From Gp6-AA40 sp035649395 (GTDB lineage: Bacteria; Acidobacteriota; Vicinamibacteria; Vicinamibacterales; UBA2999), in assembly GCA_035649395.1 (NCBI GenBank), contig DASRJR010000534.1, forward strand, positions 1-22,145: a DNA stretch of 22,145 nt, given 5' to 3'. How positions within the stretch are numbered: position 1 is the stretch's first letter; every line of letters starts with the position of its first letter. Made by a program: the position numbers and the translations under genes. Positions 7,717 through 15,304 of the stretch are shown here, one piece after another. The notes under the pieces are model-generated. The model worked only from the letters and a program-made list of their open reading frames with translations. It had not been told where the DNA came from and searched no databases.

Positions 7717-8580
7717 TCAACGATGGCGCGCGCGCTCAATCGCCTCGACGAGCGCGTGCGTCACGTTCCGCGCCTCTTCACGCGAGGCCAGGACCACAGG
7801 CGGATTGGGGGGGGCCGTGGTCACACGCGTCACCACCACACTCCCATCGATCCGTGCGGCGGTCGCCGCCGCGGTGACGTCGCGTAATCGAGCGACTTCG
7901 CGCGCGGCGCGAGTCAGATGATCCGGGCGATTCAAGAAGGCCTGTGCCGCACCTCTCGCGTGCTCGGGCAATCCGGCGGCGCGCCGCGACAGCGACCGGG
8001 TAATTCGCAACAGTCCAACCCGCGCCAGCCACGGCCACGTGACGGCAGTGGTCGCCGAGCCACGAGGCCCGGCGCTTTGCGACGGGTCGTCCACCAGCAC
8101 CAAGCCGACCACGTCGCGCGGGAAACGCTCCGCGTACAGCCTGGCAAGCGCGGCGCCGTATTCCTGCCCCGCCAGGATCACCGGAGTACGTTCACCCGAG
8201 CGCAGCAGCAGTGCGTGGAGTTCGTCCGCGGCCCGCATCGGATTGTGCCGTCCGTCACCGGCTTCGCTCCAGCCCAGGCCCGAACGGTCGTAGCTGCAGA
8301 TGCGAGTCGTCGACCGGAGCTCGTCTTGAACCCAGGCCCACGTCATCGACAGCCCGCCGGCGGGCGCCTCGAGCACGATCGTTGGAGCGCCCTCGCCAAC
8401 GCAATAGAGATGCAGTTGGTGATCGCCGATGTCGACGAGGCGTCCCGGATGTGGAAAGCGCCGACGTTCGAGCGCGTTCGAGATGCTCTGAAAGGTCACA
8501 CCCGCGAGCACGCAAAACAGCAGGACTGTGCACAGCGCCACCGTGACGCGGCGTGTTCGCCGCGAAAGCAACGCGGCCAT
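7717..8580 (-). CDS. Membrane-anchored alpha/beta-hydrolase homologue lacking the nucleophile serine
   Basis: A 287-residue protein with an N-terminal membrane anchor (about residues 10-30), then the alpha/beta-hydrolase order: GRLVDIGDHQLHLYCVGEG, PTIVLEAPAGG (oxyanion loop region), SYDRSGLGWS and a nucleophile elbow. The elbow reads G138-Q-E-Y-G142 where active relatives have G-H-S-x-G, so the serine is Glu140 (codon GAA at 8163-8161). The C-terminus is short and I see no Asp/His pair in the usual places; the expected SGH segment reads ASREEA. It is probably a non-catalytic or re-purposed pseudo-hydrolase. It follows the sigma-54 regulator by 7 bp, so it is translated from the same message. 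Fold assignment is strong; loss of classical activity is inferred from sequence. Confidence 0.85.
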   Translation of the reverse strand: MAALLSRRTRRVTVALCTVLLFCVLAGVTFQSISNALERRRFPHPGRLVDIGDHQLHLYCVGEGAPTIVLEAPAGGLSMTWAWVQDELRSTTRICSYDRSGLGWSEAGDGRHNPMRAADELHALLLRSGERTPVILAGQEYGAALARLYAERFPRDVVGLVLVDDPSQSAGPRGSATTAVTWPWLARVGLLRITRSLSRRAAGLPEHARGAAQAFLNRPDHLTRAAREVARLRDVTAAATAARIDGSVVVTRVTTAPPNPPVVLASREEARNVTHALVEAIERARHR

Positions 8581-8587
8581 CGAGGAC

Positions 8588-10570
8588 TTAGGGTTCGGTC
8601 TCGGCGAGACCGTACTTCTCGATGCGTGAATAGAGTTGTGCGCGCGTCAGGCCGAGCAGCTTGGCCGCACGTGTCTTGTTGTGACGCGCCTGCGTGAGCG
8701 CTTTCACCACCAGCGAGCGCTCGATCGCCTCGAGGTTGACGCCACCGGCTGGAAACGGTGCGCCGGAGACATCGTCACCGCGTGTCGTGCTGCTGCGCGG
8801 GACGTTGAGCGGAAGATGTTCGCTGCGAATGAGGCCGCCATCGGCAAGGATCACGGCGCGTTCGATCGCATTGCGCAGCTCGCGAACGTTGCCGGGCCAC
8901 GAGTAGGCGAGCAGTTGCTCCTTCGCGTCGCGCGCGATACCGGCTGCCGGCCGTCCGACTGTTTCACCGATCTCGGCGAGGAACGCGTCGGCGAGCTCGA
9001 GGATGTCGTCGAGCCGCGCGCGCAGCGGCGGCAGCGCGATTTCGAACACGCCGAGGCGGTAGTACAGGTCCTCGCGGAATTCGCCGCGCTGGATCGCCGC
9101 GTGCAGGTCGCGGTTGGTGGCCGCAATCACGCGGATGTCCGCGCGGAGGATACGGGTGCTGCCAAGACGCATGAACTCGCGCTCCTCGAGCACGCGCAGG
9201 AGTTTGGCTTGCACGGTCGGCGCCATCTCGCCGACCTCGTCGAGGAACAGCACACCCCCGGCCGCTTGTTCGATGCGCCCGGGTTTGGCCGACACCGCGC
9301 CCGTGAAGGCGCCGCGTTCGTGGCCGAACAGCTCCGACTCGAGCAGCTGGTCAGGCAGGGCGGCGCAGTTGATCGCGATGAACGGGCCGTGGCTGCGGCG
9401 CGATGCGTGATGGATGAATCGCGCGACGACTTCCTTGCCAGTGCCGGACTCGCCGGTCAGCAGCACCGTCGTTTCCGTGTTCGCGACCCGGGCGGCGTGT
9501 GCGAGCACGTCCTTCCACTGCTTCGATCGGCCGACGACACGCCGTTGACCGGTTCGTGCTTCGAGCTCGCGCGTCAACGTCGCCACCTGTGCTTCGAGGC
9601 GTGCCGCCGTTTCGCGCGATTCGGCGTGGCTGCGCGCGGCGTCCGACAGCCGCTGATGCGACAGCGCCAGGGCGAGGTGGTCGGCGACGCGACGCGCGAA
9701 GTCGATGTCGTCCTCCGAGAACGACTCGGCCTGCCGCGACAGGAAGAACAGCGACCCGAAGATCTCGTGGCCGAGCGGCATCGGCACCCGCAGCGCCGAC
9801 AGCACGCCCAGCCGCTTGAAGAAATAGCCGCGAACGCTGTTCGGGTCGACCTCGTTCTCGGCGTTATGGACGACGTACGCGTCGCGATTGAGCTGCGCGC
9901 GGTCTTCGCCAGTCAGCAGCGGATGCGGCTCCCAGAGATCGGGCTGGTCGTCTGGTCCACCCGCCATCGCGTAGAAGCGGAACGACGTGCCGTTCTCCAA
10001 CCACGATGTCATCACCAGGATGTCGTGCGGCAGCCCGCCGCGGACGACGTTGGACACCTCGGCGAAGATGTGCCGGATGTCGAGCGCGCCGGCCATCGTG
10101 TGCAGGAGTCCGCGCAGGCTGTCGATGCGCTCGCGCCGCAGCGTCTCGCGATCGACGATGGCGGTGTGCTCGAAGGCGAGCCCGAGCAGCTCGACCACGC
10201 TGTCCATCAGCGCCTGGTCGGACGCGTTGAATGCGTCGGCCTGGCTCGACGTCAGCCAGAGCGCGCCATGGACGCGCGGCCCCTGCCGCACCGTACAAAG
10301 CAGCCGTGAGTGCGCGGCGCTGTCGACGGCGTCGAGTGGAGTCGCCGAGTCGCCGACGCGGTGTTCGGTGATCTCGATCTCGCCAGTCTCGCGTACCACA
10401 TAAAGCACGAACGAGTCGGCGCGATCGAGACGGAGGACGTGGAGGCGTTCGAAGGCGATCGAGGCGCGCAAAGTCACCGCCAGGCGCGAGACGACATCGC
10501 GCAGGCTGCCGGCCTCCGCGACCAGACGCGCGACCGTCGTGAGCACGTCGGCGGGGTCGGCTTTCGGCAT
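8588..10570 (-). CDS. GAF-domain sigma-54-dependent transcriptional activator
   Basis: The ATG at 10570 (MPKADPADVL) gives 660 residues; a longer frame from 10678 adds 36 arginine-rich residues with no support. Order: two GAF-like sensor regions (about 1-145 and 150-320), a short coiled coil (about 320-350), a sigma-54 AAA+ domain, and a Fis-type helix-turn-helix at the end (NKTRAAKLLGLTRAQLYSRI). In the AAA+ domain are Walker A GESGTGKE (about 372), the sigma-54 contact loop GAFTGA (about 419), Walker B GGVLFLDEVGEM and the YSWPGNVREL segment. It should hydrolyse ATP to open sigma-54 promoters in response to a small ligand or redox cue bound by the GAF regions. No receiver domain is present. 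The pseudo-hydrolase follows after 7 bp. Confidence 0.93.
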   Translation of the reverse strand: MPKADPADVLTTVARLVAEAGSLRDVVSRLAVTLRASIAFERLHVLRLDRADSFVLYVVRETGEIEITEHRVGDSATPLDAVDSAAHSRLLCTVRQGPRVHGALWLTSSQADAFNASDQALMDSVVELLGLAFEHTAIVDRETLRRERIDSLRGLLHTMAGALDIRHIFAEVSNVVRGGLPHDILVMTSWLENGTSFRFYAMAGGPDDQPDLWEPHPLLTGEDRAQLNRDAYVVHNAENEVDPNSVRGYFFKRLGVLSALRVPMPLGHEIFGSLFFLSRQAESFSEDDIDFARRVADHLALALSHQRLSDAARSHAESRETAARLEAQVATLTRELEARTGQRRVVGRSKQWKDVLAHAARVANTETTVLLTGESGTGKEVVARFIHHASRRSHGPFIAINCAALPDQLLESELFGHERGAFTGAVSAKPGRIEQAAGGVLFLDEVGEMAPTVQAKLLRVLEEREFMRLGSTRILRADIRVIAATNRDLHAAIQRGEFREDLYYRLGVFEIALPPLRARLDDILELADAFLAEIGETVGRPAAGIARDAKEQLLAYSWPGNVRELRNAIERAVILADGGLIRSEHLPLNVPRSSTTRGDDVSGAPFPAGGVNLEAIERSLVVKALTQARHNKTRAAKLLGLTRAQLYSRIEKYGLAETEP

Positions 10571-10586
10571 GGTGCTTCGAGCGACC

Positions 10587-10594
10587 AGTATAAT
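10587..10594. promoter_or_regulatory. Overlapping divergent -10 hexamers (AGTATAAT)
   Basis: On the plus strand TATAAT occupies 10589-10594; on the minus strand TATACT occupies 10592-10587. The two share most bases, as in bidirectional promoters with symmetric -10 elements. Minus-strand transcription would start about 8-10 bases before the regulator ATG at 10570. Plus-strand transcription would start near 10601, about 70 bases before the MBL gene. No good -35 hexamers are visible, so confidence is moderate. Confidence 0.5.
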
Positions 10595-10670
10595 CCTCCA
10601 TAACCACCCCTCGCAGCGCCGCGCACGCCGGGCCGGACAGCCCGTCGAGCGCGCAGCCATCGTGAAATCG

Positions 10671-11582
10671 ATGAGCACACTGAGTCACGGACTTTCCTGG
10701 ATTGATCTGCGTTTTCAAGGGCGGACCAACGTCGTGGCGTCGGCCATCGTCGAGAGTGCGGGGGGTGTGGCGATCGTCGACCCTGGTCCGACCAGTTGTC
10801 TCGACGCGCTCGAGCTGGGCTTGAACGGCCGCGGCATCAAGTGGAGCGACGTGCGTCATCTGTTGTTGACGCACATTCATCTCGACCATGCCGGCGCCAG
10901 CGGCACCATCGTCGCCCGTCACCCCCACGTGCGCGTGCTGGTGCACGAGCGCGGTCTGCGGCATCTTGCCGATCCGACGAAGCTGCTCGAGAGCGCGACG
11001 CGGCTGTACGGCGATCAGATGGATCGGTTGTGGGGAGAGTTTGCGCCGGTGCCGTCGGACCGGCTGGTGTCACTCGCTGGTGGCGAGCGAGTCGAGGCGG
11101 GCGGCCGTCTGTTCGACGTCGCCTACACGCCCGGGCACGCCTCACATCACGTCAGCTACTTCGATGCGTCGAGCGGCGTCGCCTTCGTCGGTGATACGGC
11201 CGGCATCTGCGTCAACGACGGCTACATCCTGCCTCCGACACCGCCGCCCGACATCGACCTCGAGCTCTGGTCCGTAGGCATCGAGCGCATTCTGGCGTGG
11301 TCGCCATCGACGCTGTTCCTGACGCATTTTGGTCCGGCCAAACAGGTGCGTTCGCACTGTGCCTCGCTGATGGAGCACCTGCAGACGATGGCGGCTCGTG
11401 TGCGCGCATCGCTGAGCGAGCCCGGCACCGACGAAGAGCGCAGCGCCGCATTCGAAATGTGGTTGCGTCAGGAATTGCAGCGCCACATGAGCGACACCCA
11501 CGTCCAGGAGTACATCATCGCAGCCGGATTCCGTCAGCTGTGGACGGGATTGGCGCGATACTGGCGGAAGAAGTCGTCTTAG
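10671..11582 (+). CDS. Cytoplasmic metallo-beta-lactamase-fold hydrolase
   Basis: A 303-residue protein without a signal peptide. It carries the complete metal-ligand set: TH68-I-H70-L-D72-H73 (HxHxDH), a PGHASHH segment near residue 155, the bridging Asp in VGDTAG (about 175) and THFGP (about 222) for the last His. The C-terminal 80 residues are helical and may form a dimer or lid region. The family includes glyoxalase II, arylsulfatase and lactonase-like enzymes; nothing here picks one. The ATG at 10671 begins the conserved start of the domain (MSTLSHGLSWIDLRF); a GTG three codons upstream is an alternative, and the Shine-Dalgarno is weak for both. It is divergent from the GAF-type activator, possibly from a shared promoter, so the two may be functionally linked. 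Confidence 0.9.
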   Translation: MSTLSHGLSWIDLRFQGRTNVVASAIVESAGGVAIVDPGPTSCLDALELGLNGRGIKWSDVRHLLLTHIHLDHAGASGTIVARHPHVRVLVHERGLRHLADPTKLLESATRLYGDQMDRLWGEFAPVPSDRLVSLAGGERVEAGGRLFDVAYTPGHASHHVSYFDASSGVAFVGDTAGICVNDGYILPPTPPPDIDLELWSVGIERILAWSPSTLFLTHFGPAKQVRSHCASLMEHLQTMAARVRASLSEPGTDEERSAAFEMWLRQELQRHMSDTHVQEYIIAAGFRQLWTGLARYWRKKSS

Positions 11583-11616
11583 GGGGTCAATCGGTCGTCA
11601 GCTCCCGACCACCATT

Positions 11617-11654
11617 TCCCAACTCCCAAAACGGTATCGAATTGGGAGTTGGGA
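11617..11654. terminator. 13-bp stem between convergent genes
   Basis: TCCCAACTCCCAA (11617-11629) is exactly complementary to TTGGGAGTTGGGA (11642-11654), around a 12-base loop. It lies in the 112-bp gap between the convergent MBL and PilZ genes. It could end transcription from both sides, although no T-run follows either arm. Degenerate GGGAGT repeats continue to about 11680, which suggests the stem arose by local duplication and inversion. Confidence 0.6.
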
Positions 11655-11694
11655 TGTGGGAGTGGGGTACTGGGAGCGAGAGAGAGGGCGCCGT

Positions 11695-12108
11695 TTAATT
11701 CGCGAGGGCCAGCGCTTCCTGCGCGCGGGCGCGGACCGATTGCCGTTTGGGTTCGACCAACAGCCGAAGGGCATAGCCGTTCGGCGTGCCGGTGGATGTC
11801 TTGTATGGACCGACGCGGTACACCGCCGACAGAACCTTTCCTTCCTTGAGGGCCGAAGGCAGGTCGCCGCCTTCACGCGACGGGCGCTCGATCTGGAAGT
11901 GCACCAGACGATAGAGGGGGATCGACGCCGGCACCTGGCACTCGACGAACGCGTCGACTTCGCTGACATCGCGCATGATGACCGAGACGAATCGCAATGT
12001 GCCCCCACCGTCCCGCCACGTCAGCCGAGCGGGGACGCTCACCTTCTTCCGATTGCCGATGCGGTCACGGTAGGTGGCGGTCTTCCGAGTGGCGATGGTC
12101 TCGATCAC
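11695..12108 (-). CDS. PilZ-domain protein with altered DxSxxG motif
   Basis: This 137-residue single-domain protein begins at GTG 12108, with GGGGGG about 7 nt upstream as ribosome site. PilZ domains bind cyclic di-GMP through an RxxxR motif and a D/NxSxxG motif. Here RIGNR (about residues 16-20) supplies the first, and D-V-S-E-V-D the second with the final Gly replaced by Asp. The strands that follow (PLYRLVHFQIERP, KVLSAVYRVGPY, NGYALRLLVEP) fit the PilZ barrel. Ligand binding may be weakened or lost by the Gly change. The gene sits alone, converging on the MBL gene, with the large regulator upstream on the same strand across a 195-bp AT-richer gap. The assignment rests on pattern recognition and is good but not certain. 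Confidence 0.72.
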   Translation of the reverse strand: MIETIATRKTATYRDRIGNRKKVSVPARLTWRDGGGTLRFVSVIMRDVSEVDAFVECQVPASIPLYRLVHFQIERPSREGGDLPSALKEGKVLSAVYRVGPYKTSTGTPNGYALRLLVEPKRQSVRARAQEALALAN

Positions 12109-12303
12109 GATTGGCCCCCCTGCGGTGGAACGGGTTCTTGCGCGTCTCTACAATCAATGCGCAGGCCTGCACACTTTGCCAGAGGAAGCCCGATCAGGCA
12201 TGTCCTTAAGTGATTGATATGTAATGACTAAAGATGATTCGTGCAGAAGTGGGAAGCTGCGGATCTGGATACTTGATAACCAGTCGACCTGTATACCTGA
12301 TTA
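12109..12303. other. AT-richer intergenic gap with short direct and inverted repeats
   Basis: The gap between the large regulator (its 3' side) and the PilZ gene is visibly AT-richer than its surroundings from about 12195 to 12310. Two related 16-mers, GATACTTGATAACCAG (12268-12283) and TATACCTGATTACTAG (12292-12307), match at 12 of 16 positions and are 24 bp apart. A 9-bp inverted repeat GCTGCGGAT (12256-12264) and ATCCGCAGC (12310-12318) encloses them. No gene is seen. It may hold the PilZ promoter, an operator pair or the terminator of the regulator. Confidence 0.45.
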
Positions 12304-15252
12304 CTAGATATCCGCAGCAACTGCGTCAAGCCCTAGCCGACGCATCTTGAGATAAAGCCCTCGGCGTGTCAGTCCCAGCACGCGCGCGGTCTCCGAGATG
12401 TTGCCCCGGGTGCGTTCGAGCGTGGCGCTGATCATCTCCTTTTCGATGCCTTCGACGGCGGCAGACAGGTTGCCCGGCAGCATCGACCGAACCGGGGCGA
12501 TGAGCGTCGAGGACGACGCGCGTCGATCGTGGGCCGGGGCGGCCAGGTCCGCGGACAGATGGTCGGGCTCAATCGATCCGCCGGGCGGACTCATCGCTAC
12601 GGCGCGTTGAATCTCGTTTCGCAATTGCCTCACGTTGCCTGGCCACCAATACCGCGCGAACAGATCGAGCGTCGCGGAGCTCAGGAGGACGTCGGGTTTG
12701 CCGAGACGCTCGCACGCGTCTCGCAAGAAGAACGTGCTCAAGTGCGGGATCTCCTCGCGCCGATCCCGCAGCGGTGGAACCTGAATTCGTATCACGCTCA
12801 GCCGGTAGTAGAGATCCTCGCGGAACTTGCCTTCCGACACGCGCTGCTCGAGGTCGGCGTTGGTCGCCGCCAGCACACGAACGTCGACCGCTTGCGGGCG
12901 CGTCTCCCCGACGGGCATGATCTCGCCCTGCTCGAGGAAGCGAAGGAGCTTCGGCTGGATGTCGAGCGGCAGATCGCCGATCTCGTCGAGAAACAGCGTG
13001 CCTCCTGCGGCAGATCGAATGAGCCCCTGCTGATCCGTGACCGCGCCGGTGAAGCTGCCGCGTCGATGCCCGAACAACTGGCTGTCGGCGAGTTCACGCG
13101 TGGTCGTCGTGCAGTTGTATGGCAGGAACATCGCCGAACGCCTCGGCGATCCCATGTGGATCGCGCGGGCGACGAGATCCTTGCCGGTCCCGCTTTCGCC
13201 GGTGACCAGCACCGTGAGGTTGTGCCCCTGCATGCGCAGAATCTGCTCGGCCAGCCGCGTCATCGCTGCGCTCGCGCAGATGAAGCCGGGCAGGAGTGGT
13301 TCGAGCAGGCGTTCGTTGCCCGGTTCGACCGCCTGCGCCGGACGGTCGCGTGCGCCACAGAGCTCGAAGCCCTGACGCGCGATCGCCGTGAACATCCGGA
13401 AGTGCGCCAACGCGGATTCGCTCAAACCACTGCGGGCCGCGAGTGCACATCGGCGCAGGCCATCGTGATCGCGTCCGAGCGACTCAGTGAAGAGCGGGCC
13501 GTCACCGAACTCCTTGGCCCCTTGAATGGCGGCGCGCGCCAGCTCACGAGCCGCGCTGATCTCGCACCCCGCGGAGGCGACAACGCGAAGCTCGCCAGTG
13601 GTCGCTTCGACGAACACCACGACGGCGTGACCGTCGGTCGTATCGAGGAGCGCGGTGGCCATCTCCCGTGCGAGCAGCTCCGGAAAGATCGCTGCATCGA
13701 CGAGCCGTCTGACGATGCCTTCGTCGATGTCCGACGCTGAGAGCGTTCTCGCGGTAGGAGTCGATTCCTGCAGCCGCCGCCTGACGTCACTCACCTCGTT
13801 GAGATCGTTCTGCGCGCCGAGCGTCCTGAAGACCGCCGACGCAAGATCGAGGCTGCGTTCCGCGGCCGACTTCGAGCCCGTCGATGCGGCGAGTCGCGCC
13901 AATGCGAGCTGACTGAGCGCCGCCTGATACCGCTCGCCGAGCAGATCGAACACGTTCGCGCTTTGCGCGAAATCATGATGCGCGGCATGCGGACGCGCGA
14001 TTCGTTCGCGCACGAGGCCGCGGACTCTGAGGAACTCGCCCCAGTTCGCCGGCGTGCTGCGCGGATCGAGCTGGCCTTCGCACCCGTCGAGCCGCTGCTC
14101 GGCCTCGGCGACGCGACCTGCAACCACGAGCGCTTCGCACGCGGCGAGCTCGGCCTGAATCGCATCGGCAGGCGGTACGCCGGGGGCCTGCGAGAGCGCA
14201 TCGGCCATCGCGATCGCTTCATCGTACGCGCGCCGTCTGATCGCCAGCTTCACGCCGAGCACTTTCAATGACCACTCGTACCACCGCATCGTCTGCGTGC
14301 CGTAGCCGCCGTAGGCCTCGCTGGCCTGACGCAGATACTCGCCGGCACGTTCGTACGACCCGCGCATCATGTGAATCTGCGCGAGGGTGTCGAAGACGGC
14401 GCCGGTGGTCTCATGGAAGTGGATCGGGCTGCGAACTTCGAGCGTGCGCGTGAGGATCTGTTCGGCGCGTTCGAGATCGCCGAGCTGGACGAAGATCTGG
14501 CCGAGCGTGGCGAGCGCGACGGCGAGTCCATGGCCGGACCCGATCGATTGATGGAGCGCCACGCTGCGCTCGGCGAGCGCCAGCGCCTGATCGTGGCGAT
14601 GCCGCATCAACGCCACGTTGGCCTGGTTGTGGACGATCCCGGCGACGACGTCGTCGGCTGGTATCGCCATCGCCAGCCGTTCGCCTTGCCGAAGTGCGGC
14701 CGTCGCTTCATCGGTGCGGCCCGCCTGTGCCATGAGCACGGCCGACAGAGAGTGCACCAGGGCAAGATGACGACGATCTCCAGCCGCGTGCAATGCCGAC
14801 GCGGCCTCGGTCAGATGTTCCCGAACAATGCCCGAGTCGCCAACCTGCTGGTAGCACAGCGCGAGCTCGTAGTGAGCCAGGCCGATCGCGCGCGACTCGT
14901 GAGCCAGCTCGGCATGCTTCAACGCGCGGGAGTGGAGTGCAATCGCCCGCGACTGCTCACCGCGCGCGAAGGCAATTCTTCCGTGCAGGCGCCAGAGGGT
15001 GGAAAGACGAGCGTCGGAAATCCGATCCTGAAGCGTATCCGGGGGGCGTCCGAGCGCGGATGAGGCCTGGCCAAGATCGTCCTGAAGCAGCCACGCCTCC
15101 GTAAGCGCCGACCGCACAAGCAGTTCGTCCTCGCGATTCATCGATTGCGAACGCAGCACCGGCTGCAGCAGGGAGGCGGCTTCGGAGCCTCTGCCGCGTT
15201 CGAGCGCGACGCTCGCTCGGGCGACCGTAGGAGGAAGAGACGCGGTCGGCAC
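12304..15252 (-). CDS. TPR-containing sigma-54 activator with Fis-type DNA-binding end
   Basis: A 982-residue regulator. Residues 1 to about 490 are tetratricopeptide-like helical repeats (for example ALALAERSVALHQSIG, RAEQILTRTLEV). Residues about 505-640 look like a degenerate GAF-type sensor. The sigma-54 AAA+ domain follows with Walker A GESGTGKD (about 684), the sigma-54 contact loop as GSFTGA (about 731; Ser for the common Ala is a known variant), Walker B GGTLFLDEIGDL and YWWPGNVRQL. The last 30 residues form a Fis-type helix-turn-helix (GNISETARVLGLTRRGLYLKM). It starts at GTG 15252 with no Shine-Dalgarno; a TATACT lies 7 bases upstream, so the mRNA may be leaderless. TPR at the N-terminus suggests protein-protein sensing, as in MalT-type regulators. 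The divergent PP2C gene is a plausible partner or target. Confidence 0.92.
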   Translation of the reverse strand: MPTASLPPTVARASVALERGRGSEAASLLQPVLRSQSMNREDELLVRSALTEAWLLQDDLGQASSALGRPPDTLQDRISDARLSTLWRLHGRIAFARGEQSRAIALHSRALKHAELAHESRAIGLAHYELALCYQQVGDSGIVREHLTEAASALHAAGDRRHLALVHSLSAVLMAQAGRTDEATAALRQGERLAMAIPADDVVAGIVHNQANVALMRHRHDQALALAERSVALHQSIGSGHGLAVALATLGQIFVQLGDLERAEQILTRTLEVRSPIHFHETTGAVFDTLAQIHMMRGSYERAGEYLRQASEAYGGYGTQTMRWYEWSLKVLGVKLAIRRRAYDEAIAMADALSQAPGVPPADAIQAELAACEALVVAGRVAEAEQRLDGCEGQLDPRSTPANWGEFLRVRGLVRERIARPHAAHHDFAQSANVFDLLGERYQAALSQLALARLAASTGSKSAAERSLDLASAVFRTLGAQNDLNEVSDVRRRLQESTPTARTLSASDIDEGIVRRLVDAAIFPELLAREMATALLDTTDGHAVVVFVEATTGELRVVASAGCEISAARELARAAIQGAKEFGDGPLFTESLGRDHDGLRRCALAARSGLSESALAHFRMFTAIARQGFELCGARDRPAQAVEPGNERLLEPLLPGFICASAAMTRLAEQILRMQGHNLTVLVTGESGTGKDLVARAIHMGSPRRSAMFLPYNCTTTTRELADSQLFGHRRGSFTGAVTDQQGLIRSAAGGTLFLDEIGDLPLDIQPKLLRFLEQGEIMPVGETRPQAVDVRVLAATNADLEQRVSEGKFREDLYYRLSVIRIQVPPLRDRREEIPHLSTFFLRDACERLGKPDVLLSSATLDLFARYWWPGNVRQLRNEIQRAVAMSPPGGSIEPDHLSADLAAPAHDRRASSSTLIAPVRSMLPGNLSAAVEGIEKEMISATLERTRGNISETARVLGLTRRGLYLKMRRLGLDAVAADI

Positions 15253-15304
15253 GGCAAGTAGTATACGAAGTATACAAGGGCTTGGAAGCTATAATCCTGG
15301 GCTC
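15253..15304. promoter_or_regulatory. Compact divergent promoter with GTATAC-GAA-GTATAC palindrome
   Basis: Only 52 bp separate the start codons of the TPR-type regulator and the PP2C gene. The inverted repeat GTATAC (15261-15266), GAA, GTATAC (15270-15275) covers two minus-strand TATACT hexamers. One of them (15265-15260) ends 7 bases from the regulator GTG. On the plus strand TATAAT (15290-15295) ends 9 bases before the PP2C ATG. Both mRNAs would have almost no leader. The palindrome would lie near -30 to -40 of the PP2C promoter and over the -10 of the regulator, a suitable place for joint control. Confidence 0.6.

Noticed and set aside
7717..8580. Frameshift or sequencing error as cause of the missing serine
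   Set aside because: The frame is continuous and motif order is intact on both sides; Ser-to-Glu needs more than one base change, so a single sequencing error is unlikely.
8636..10309. A 557-codon plus-strand open frame opposite the GAF-type activator
   Set aside because: Mirror frame of a well-supported AAA+ regulator; no motif and no start signal.
12150..12185. Possible sigma-54 promoter for the PilZ gene (TGGCAAAGTGTGCA on the minus strand)
   Set aside because: Spacing between GG and GC is wrong and the -12 element is missing.
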